Positions 6,343 through 10,890 of a stretch of 10,890 nt of DNA are shown one piece after another. The DNA is from JBAPRR01 sp049281195 (GTDB taxonomy: Bacteria; Actinomycetota; Acidimicrobiia; Acidimicrobiales; CAVXTF01), in NCBI GenBank assembly GCA_049281195.1, contig JBAPRR010000166.1:1-10890 (forward strand), in the 5' to 3' direction. Position 1 is the first letter of the stretch. Each line of letters starts with the position of its first letter. Made by a program: the position numbers and the translations under genes. The notes beneath the pieces were generated by a model, which was given only the letters and a program-made list of their open reading frames with translations, had not been told where the DNA came from and did not search any database.

Positions 6343-6600
6343 CTATCGGCGGATGCCGAGCCTGCCGATGATCTCCCGATAGCGCTCCACGTCGTTATTG
6401 CGCACATAGTCGAGCAAGCGTCGGCGACGACCGATGAGTTTCATCAATCCACGGCGAGTGTGATGGTCGCCGGCGTGGATCTTGAGGTGCTCTGTCAGAT
6501 GCGCGATGCGCTCTGTCAGTATCGCGATCTGGACTTCGGGTGAACCGGTGTCAGACTCGTGAAGGCGGTGTTCTGCGATCGTCGCTTGCTTGTCGGGCAT
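6343..6600 (-). CDS. rpsO: 30S ribosomal protein S15
   Basis: Primary 16S rRNA-binding protein of the small-subunit platform, which also contacts 23S rRNA in an intersubunit bridge. 85 aa, slightly short of the usual 88-89 because the N-terminus is compact. The family signature is clear: HESDTGSPEVQIAILTERI (13-31), the LTEHLK-HAGDHHTRRGL segment with the rRNA-contacting H-D-H-H loop (about 35-51), and LIGRRRRLLDYVRNND (55-70). The ATG at 6598-6600 begins MPDKQATIAEH; upstream GGAG is 13 bases away and lies in a small hairpin, so initiation may be weak or regulated. Stop TAG at 6343-6345. The gene is isolated by 120 bases from ribF and 253 bases from pnp, while all other spacings in the cluster are below 15, which points to its own RNA-level control. 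The rpsO-pnp pairing is widely conserved. Confidence 0.97.
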   Translation of the reverse strand: MPDKQATIAEHRLHESDTGSPEVQIAILTERIAHLTEHLKIHAGDHHTRRGLMKLIGRRRRLLDYVRNNDVERYREIIGRLGIRR

Positions 6601-6612
6601 GTGTTCGAAACG

Positions 6613-6624
6613 GCTCCGGAGAGC
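6613..6624 (-). promoter_or_regulatory. Small UCCG-loop hairpin covering the rpsO ribosome-binding site
   Basis: In the transcript GCUC (6624-6621), loop UCCG (6620-6617), GAGC (6616-6613). The loop fits the stable UNCG tetraloop class, although the closing C-G pair (C6621/G6616) should be checked by folding. The only plausible rpsO Shine-Dalgarno, GGAG (6617-6614), is within the structure. Pairing is only four base pairs. Confidence 0.3.
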
Positions 6625-6670
6625 TGGAAGGGACGGGCACGGCGAGCATCAAGAGCACTCCCGCCTTGCC

Positions 6671-6691
6671 CAGCCGGGAAAGGCCCGGCTG
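6671..6691. repeat. Strong stem-loop in the ribF-rpsO spacer
   Basis: CAGCCGGG (6671-6678) pairs perfectly with CCCGGCTG (6684-6691) over eight base pairs, leaving a five-base loop. In the transcript it starts about 30 bases after the ribF stop and ends about 70 bases before the rpsO start. It is followed by GGCAAGGCGG, not a U-tract, so it is either a factor-dependent or partial terminator after ribF, or part of an S15-responsive leader. S15 leaders with such stems are known in several bacterial phyla. Confidence 0.6.
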
Positions 6692-6720
6692 CCAGCATGG
6701 TAGCAGGAAGACTCTGCGGC

Positions 6721-7686
6721 CTACTCCCAATTGCCTGTGGCCTGGGCTAACTCCAGGCGGGTGTCGATGACGTCACGCTCCATCTGGGCGATCAGATCGT
6801 CGACAGAATCGAACCGCAGCTCGTCTCTCAGACGCTTCACGAATGCGATCCTCGCCCTTTGGTTGTAGAGGTCTGCATCGAAATCGAGAAGGTGTGCCTC
6901 GAGAAGGATGGGAACCGATCCGGCACCGTCTGTGAACGTGGGGCGGTATCCCAACGACACCGCGGCCTGATGCCTCGTTCCGTCCGGCTGCAGGTACCAG
7001 CCGGCATAGATCCCCACCTTGGGAAGAGCCATCCCCGGGCCGACGGCCACGTTCGCGGTAGGGAAACCGAGCTCCGATCCCCCTCGAGCGTCGCCCCGGA
7101 CCACCTCACCGCGCAGCTCGTGGTACCGGCCCAACGCCACTGCGGCATCCTCCACCCGGCCTTCGGAGATGAGCTCGCGGATCCGGGTCGACGAGATGTC
7201 GAGCCCGCTCGAGTCGGACTTGAGGGCCACGCCGCACACCTCGAAGCCGAGCTTCTCCCCCATCTGGCCGAGCAGCTCGACGTTTCCGAGCCGGTGGTGG
7301 CCGAAATGGAAGTCAGATCCGACCACCACGAGCCGGGCGCCGAGAGCGCCCACGAGCACTTCCGATACAAAATCCTCGGCCGTCTCCGACGCACGGGCTT
7401 CGTCAAACGGGATCACCACCGTCCTGTCGACCCCGCATGCCGCAAGAAGCTCGAGCTTCTGCTCCAGGTCGGTCAGCTGAAGCGGTGCGGAGTTCGGACG
7501 CACCACCGTGGCGGGATGGCGGTCGAACGTGACCACCTCGGTGACCAGACCCAGCTGGTCGGCGCGCTCACGCAGATCCTTCAGGATCATCTGATGCCCG
7601 AGATGGACGCCGTCGTAAGCCCCGATCGTCACGGCGCCGCCCTGTACGGGCGGCACGGAAGCCTCGGGACCCTCGATCACCTCCAT
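6721..7686 (-). CDS. ribF: Bifunctional riboflavin kinase/FMN adenylyltransferase (FAD synthetase)
   Basis: Converts riboflavin to FMN and FMN to FAD using ATP, in the cytoplasm. 321 aa, normal for the prokaryotic bifunctional enzyme. The N-terminal nucleotidyltransferase domain (about 16-170) shows TIGAYDGVHLGHQ (20-32; the family usually has N-F-D or V-F-D where this has A-Y-D), GSDFHFGHHRLGN (123-135) and ISSTRIRELI (165-174). The C-terminal riboflavin-kinase domain (about 185-315) shows LGFPTANV (206-213), GIYAGW (225-230) and EAHLLDFDADLYNQ (263-276), with Glu263 the likely catalytic residue. The ATG at 7684-7686 is chosen because it begins MEVIEGPEA shortly before the first domain; an open frame continues upstream but only overlaps truB. 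It is ten bases after the truB stop. No Shine-Dalgarno is evident (CCTCGCTCAC precedes the ATG), so translation may depend on coupling to truB. Stop TAG at 6721-6723. Confidence 0.96.
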   Translation of the reverse strand: MEVIEGPEASVPPVQGGAVTIGAYDGVHLGHQMILKDLRERADQLGLVTEVVTFDRHPATVVRPNSAPLQLTDLEQKLELLAACGVDRTVVIPFDEARASETAEDFVSEVLVGALGARLVVVGSDFHFGHHRLGNVELLGQMGEKLGFEVCGVALKSDSSGLDISSTRIRELISEGRVEDAAVALGRYHELRGEVVRGDARGGSELGFPTANVAVGPGMALPKVGIYAGWYLQPDGTRHQAAVSLGYRPTFTDGAGSVPILLEAHLLDFDADLYNQRARIAFVKRLRDELRFDSVDDLIAQMERDVIDTRLELAQATGNWE

Positions 7687-7696
7687 GTGAGCGAGG

Positions 7697-8602
7697 CTAC
7701 GACGCGAGAACGCACGCGGCGACGATGCGATCGGCGCCGCCCGACTCGTACACCGCGAGAAGCCGGCCCGAGTGGTCCACCACCGCATATGGGCCGGGCC
7801 CGATCGCAGTGGCCCCAGTCTCCCGGAAGGAGGTCCGGTCGATCGGCAACCCGTGTGCCACCCGCCTGGCGGTCTCCGCGCCCGCTTCGAGGCGTTGAAG
7901 GTCGCGGAGCCCCTGGGCCGGGGTGAGGATGTGTTGCGGAACGAGCTCGTCGAGGCGGTGGGACTCGGCATCTCCGAACGAGCCGACCTTCAACCGCCTG
8001 AGCGCCCTGAGATGGGCGCCACCACTGAGGGCGGTTCCGAGGTCGGCGGCCAGAGATCTGACATAGGTGCCGGTGGAACAGTCCACCTCGATGCGAAAGA
8101 CGCCGGTGGATCCCGGAACCTCGAACACATCGAAGCGGTCGACCGTCACCCAGCGCGGCTTTCTGTCTATCTCGATGCCCTGACGGGCCAGCTCGTGAAG
8201 GCGGGTGCCGTCGACTTTTATGGCCGACACCATCGGGGGTACCTGCTGGATGTTCCCGGTGAGCTGTTTGGCCGCGGCAACGGCGTCTTCGAGCGACACC
8301 GCGGACATGTCCCAGGTGCCGGTCACGTCTCCCGACGAGTCGAGCGTGGACGTCGACGTGCCGAGGACGACCTCGCCTACGTAGGACTTCTGCAGGCTCT
8401 GCACGAAGCGCAGCATCCGGGTGAACCGGCCCAGGCCCACGAGCAGAACGCCGCTGGCGTCGGGATCGAGTGTCCCGGCATGGCCGACGCGCCGTTGACT
8501 GAATATGCGCCGACATCGGGCCACCACGTCGTGCGACGTCCAGCCCGGCTCCTTGTCGACCACGACGAGGCCGGTGAGACCGGCGTCTGCGTTAGCCGGC
8601 AT
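7697..8602 (-). CDS. truB: tRNA pseudouridine(55) synthase
   Basis: Isomerises U55 to pseudouridine in the T-loop of tRNAs. 301 aa from the chosen ATG. Motifs: VVDKEPGWTSHDVV (13-26), RRVGHAGTLDPDASGVLLV (37-55) with the catalytic aspartate at Asp46, KSYVGEVVLGT (72-82, Tyr74 being the conserved active-site tyrosine), PPMVSAIKVDG (122-132), and DCSTGTYVRSLAADLG (174-189). A C-terminal region (270-287) ending near PYAVVDHSGRLLAVY fits the actinobacterial TruB C-terminal domain. The motif that is usually T-D-T-x-D reads TSTSTLD here, a mild deviation. The ATG at 8600-8602 lies four bases after the rbfA stop; in-frame GTG codons at 8617 and 8632 would overlap rbfA and add up to ten hydrophobic residues not needed by the family. 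No clear Shine-Dalgarno, so coupling to rbfA is likely. Stop TAG at 7697-7699. Confidence 0.95.
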   Translation of the reverse strand: MPANADAGLTGLVVVDKEPGWTSHDVVARCRRIFSQRRVGHAGTLDPDASGVLLVGLGRFTRMLRFVQSLQKSYVGEVVLGTSTSTLDSSGDVTGTWDMSAVSLEDAVAAAKQLTGNIQQVPPMVSAIKVDGTRLHELARQGIEIDRKPRWVTVDRFDVFEVPGSTGVFRIEVDCSTGTYVRSLAADLGTALSGGAHLRALRRLKVGSFGDAESHRLDELVPQHILTPAQGLRDLQRLEAGAETARRVAHGLPIDRTSFRETGATAIGPGPYAVVDHSGRLLAVYESGGADRIVAACVLAS

Positions 8603-8606
8603 CGCT

Positions 8607-9002
8607 TTAGCCGGCACCAGAATCAGTAGCACCGCCCGATCCGCCGGACTTCAGACGCCTCAGAATTTCTTCGACCTTGGCACCCTCTGTCACTGCAGGG
8701 TCCACCGCAAACTCCAGCTTGGGGGTTCTCTTCAACCGGACCTGGCTCGAGATCACCTTCTGCAAATGGATGCGGTGCTCTCCGAGCGAATCGGCAACCG
8801 GTTCCGTCATCGAGCCCATGTAGACCTTCGCGTTTCGCAGGTCCGAGACCACGTCCACGCCGGTCACGGTGGCCAGCCTGAGCCTGTCGTCGCCGTCGGC
8901 GAGCCGCTCGAGCTCTTCCGCGAGGATCTCGCGGAGAAGCTCGTTTATGCGCGCCGTACGGGCGTATGACCCGATCGCCCTTTGGTCACGACGTGATGTC
9001 AA
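8607..9002 (-). CDS. rbfA: 30S ribosome-binding factor A
   Basis: Single KH-like-domain protein that binds the free 30S subunit and assists 16S rRNA 5'-end maturation and cold adaptation. 131 aa, typical. Recognisable segments: ARTARINELLREILAEEL (14-31), ATVTGVDVVSDLRNAKVYMG (44-63; the family's V-T-x-V-x-x-S-x-D-L-x-x-A-x-V-Y/F pattern), and LKRTPKLEFAVDPA (90-103), followed by KVEEILRRL. A Gly/Ser-rich tail of about a dozen residues closes it. The start is TTG at 9000-9002: no ATG or GTG lies in frame before Met62, which is inside the domain, and AAGG sits five to six bases upstream. The TTG overlaps the infB TGA stop as TTGA, a four-base overlap typical of termination-reinitiation coupling. 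Stop TAA at 8607-8609. Confidence 0.95.
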   Translation of the reverse strand: MTSRRDQRAIGSYARTARINELLREILAEELERLADGDDRLRLATVTGVDVVSDLRNAKVYMGSMTEPVADSLGEHRIHLQKVISSQVRLKRTPKLEFAVDPAVTEGAKVEEILRRLKSGGSGGATDSGAG

Positions 9003-10890
9003 GCAGACCTTGGGATCTCGCGTTCCTCGTACGTCTCGATGACGTCGCCCTCATGAAGATCCTGGAAGTTGGAGAGACCGATTCCACATTCGAACCCGGC
9101 CTGCACCTCGCGGACGTCATCTTTGAACCTGCGCAGCGTCTGTAGAGCACCCTTCCAGATGATGACGCCTTCGCGCAGGAAGCGCACCTTCGATCCACGC
9201 GTGATGACACCGTCTCGCACGTAGCAACCGGCGATGGCGCCGACACGCGGGATCCTGAAGATCTGGCGTACCTCCGCCTCTCCGGTGATCACCTCTTCGA
9301 ACTCAGGTGCGAGCATGCCGACCATCGCGGACTCGATGTCCTCGAGCAGCTTGTAGATGATCTCGTAGGTACGGATCTCCACGTCCTGGTCCTTCGCCAT
9401 CTCGCGGGCTCGGCGATCGGGACGCACGTTGAAGCCGATGATGGTGGCGTTGGAAGCGGCCGCCAACTGCACGTCGTTCTCGGTGACACCGCCGACGCCG
9501 CGGTGCACGAACGAAAGCCTGACCTCGTCGCGCTCGAGCTTTCTGAGGCTGTCGGTGATCGCTTCGAGAGTGCCCTGAACGTCGGTCTTGAGGATCAGGT
9601 TGAGCGTCGCGGACTCGCCGCGCTGAATCTGCTCGAACAGATCCTCGAGCTTGGCCCCTGGCGCCGTCGGCGAAGGAGCGTGACCCTGCACCCGGAAACG
9701 ACGTTCGCGCGTCTCGCCGATCGTCCGCGCCGTGGACGGGTCCAAGGTGACGCGGAACTCGTCACCGGCGTTGGGGGGCTCCGAAAATCCGAGCACCTGC
9801 ACCGGCGTGGAAGGAGGAGCCTCTTTGATCTGGTCACCCTTGTCGTCGACCAGGGCCTTGACCCTTCCCCACGCCGCGCCCGCCACGATGTTGTCGCCCA
9901 CTCTGAGCGTGCCCACCATGACGATGACGGTGGCAACGGCGCCCCGGCCGACCTCGAGCTCTGCTTCGAGAACGGTTCCGCGTGCCCGACCCTCGGGCGA
10001 CGCACGCAACTCCGCGACCTCGGAAACGAGAAGTATCTGCTCCAACAGGTCGTCGATACCGAGACCACTCAAGGCTGAGACCTCGACGGTGATCGTGTCT
10101 CCGCCCCATGCCTCTGGGACGAGACCGTGCTCCGACAGTTGCTGCATGACACGGGTCGGATCAGCATCGGGCCGGTCGATCTTGTTGATGGCCGCGATGA
10201 TCGGAACCTCGGCCGCCTTCGCGTGGTTGATCGCTTCGACGGTCTGCGGCATGACGCCGTCGTCCGCCGCCACTACCAGCACCACGATGTCGGTTACCAC
10301 GGCCCCGCGTGCACGCATGGCAGTGAACGCCTCGTGACCGGGGGTGTCGATGAACGTTATGAGCTCGCCGTTCAGATCGACCTGGTAAGCACCGATGTGC
10401 TGGGTGATGCCTCCGGCCTCTCCCGCGACCACGTTCGCCGAACGGATGCGGTCGAGCAAGAGCGTCTTTCCGTGGTCCACGTGGCCCATGACGGTGACGA
10501 TCGGAGGGCGCGGACGAAGGTCCTCTTCGCGCTCTTCTTCGTCTTCTTCGAAGTACTTCGCCTGGAGCTGAGCTTCCTGCTCTTCGCCCGCGTCGACCAA
10601 CCTGACCTGCGCGCCGATCTCCGCGGCGAACAGCTCGATCATGTCGTCTGACAGCGATTGGGTGGCGGTGACCATCTCTCCCTGAAGGAGAAGGAACCGG
10701 ATGACGTCGCCGGCCGACCTGTTCACTTTCGGACCGAGCTCGCGAGCGGTCAGCCCGCGCTCCACGATCACTTCGTTGTCGGGCACGGGAGCGCTCGACG
10801 GCGTGTAGGTGGTTAGTTCGCCCGGCTCCAACTCTTCGGTGTTCCTGCGGCGCCTTCTGGGCCGGCGCTGCGGAGGACGACCCCTTCCAC
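8999..10890 (-). CDS. infB: Translation initiation factor IF-2 (N-terminus outside window)
   Basis: GTPase that places initiator fMet-tRNA on the 30S subunit and promotes 50S joining. The last 629 residues are visible; the frame stays open to the window edge, where a basic stretch (RRPRRRRRNTEE) marks the end of the low-complexity N-terminal region. Counting from Leu at 10831: IF2_N-like domain (about 18-80), an acidic linker EEDEEEREED (95-104), then the G domain with GHVDHGKT (116-123), GGITQHIGAY (140-149), DTPGHEAF (162-169), NKID (216-219) and SALSGLG (252-258). Domains II to IV follow; QGTLEAITDSLRKL and GFNVRPDRRA mark domain III, and CYVRDGVITRGSKVRFLR marks the fMet-tRNA-binding C-terminal domain. 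TTG at 10829-10831 is not taken as a start because the reading frame and homology continue upstream. Stop TGA at 8999-9001 overlaps the rbfA start. It is the first visible gene of the cluster. Confidence 0.97.
   Translation of the reverse strand, partial: GRGRPPQRRPRRRRRNTEELEPGELTTYTPSSAPVPDNEVIVERGLTARELGPKVNRSAGDVIRFLLLQGEMVTATQSLSDDMIELFAAEIGAQVRLVDAGEEQEAQLQAKYFEEDEEEREEDLRPRPPIVTVMGHVDHGKTLLLDRIRSANVVAGEAGGITQHIGAYQVDLNGELITFIDTPGHEAFTAMRARGAVVTDIVVLVVAADDGVMPQTVEAINHAKAAEVPIIAAINKIDRPDADPTRVMQQLSEHGLVPEAWGGDTITVEVSALSGLGIDDLLEQILLVSEVAELRASPEGRARGTVLEAELEVGRGAVATVIVMVGTLRVGDNIVAGAAWGRVKALVDDKGDQIKEAPPSTPVQVLGFSEPPNAGDEFRVTLDPSTARTIGETRERRFRVQGHAPSPTAPGAKLEDLFEQIQRGESATLNLILKTDVQGTLEAITDSLRKLERDEVRLSFVHRGVGGVTENDVQLAAASNATIIGFNVRPDRRAREMAKDQDVEIRTYEIIYKLLEDIESAMVGMLAPEFEEVITGEAEVRQIFRIPRVGAIAGCYVRDGVITRGSKVRFLREGVIIWKGALQTLRRFKDDVREVQAGFECGIGLSNFQDLHEGDVIETYEEREIPRSA

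Noticed and set aside
6671..6691. Classical Rho-independent terminator after ribF
   Set aside because: The stem is strong, but no U-tract follows in the transcript and rpsO must be expressed downstream; kept only as a stem-loop of unknown role.
6859..7926. Long plus-strand open frame (355 codons) across ribF and truB
   Set aside because: It spans two well-supported minus-strand genes, shows no family motif and has shadow-type His/Arg/Gly-rich composition.
1..10890. Mobile element, defence island or biosynthetic cluster
   Set aside because: No transposase, integrase, terminal inverted repeats, tRNA attachment site or defence-type domain is visible; the genes are conserved housekeeping functions plus two TetR regulators.

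Overview
The window is GC-rich and gene-dense, and every gene I can support lies on the minus strand, so transcription runs from position 10890 down to 1. The gene order infB-rbfA-truB-ribF-rpsO-pnp-M16 peptidase-dapB is a well-known actinobacterial housekeeping arrangement. GTG and TTG starts, tight overlaps and the protein sequences (a DapB with the actinobacterial-type motif at its C-terminal half, a short IF-2 region without insertions) fit Actinobacteria. An Acidimicrobiia-like lineage is my guess from the style of the S15 and PNPase proteins, but no search was run.

Layout in direction of transcription. 10890-8999: infB (IF-2), N-terminus outside the window. 9002-8607: rbfA, overlapping infB by four bases and using a TTG start. 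8602-7697: truB. 7686-6721: ribF. 6720-6601: a 120-base leader with a strong 8-bp hairpin. 6600-6343: rpsO. 6342-6090: a 253-base spacer with several stem-loops and a four-copy heptamer cluster. 6089-3660: pnp. 3645-2410: M16 zinc peptidase. 2402-1593: dapB. 1584-997: a TetR-family regulator whose Shine-Dalgarno lies at the dapB stop. 996-899: an intergenic region holding a near-consensus promoter and an overlapping inverted repeat. 898-239: a second TetR regulator, paralogous to the first. 182-1: the beginning of a protein cut off by the window edge, tentatively a ferritin-like/AurF-type diiron protein.

How it works together: the first part is a translation and RNA-processing cluster (initiation factor, 30S maturation factor, tRNA pseudouridine synthase, flavin cofactor synthesis, S15, PNPase), followed by a peptidase and the lysine/peptidoglycan-precursor enzyme DapB. 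The two long non-coding spacers flank rpsO and look like RNA-level control regions (S15 and PNPase are both known for mRNA-leader autoregulation in other bacteria). The left 1.6 kb is an accessory regulatory module: two paralogous TetR repressors with almost identical recognition helices, a promoter predicted to give a leaderless transcript, and a structural gene just downstream.

No mobile element, CRISPR array, tRNA, rRNA or defence system is visible. I see no undescribed multi-gene system. The most unusual material is the TetR pair with its promoter/operator and the structured rpsO-pnp spacer.
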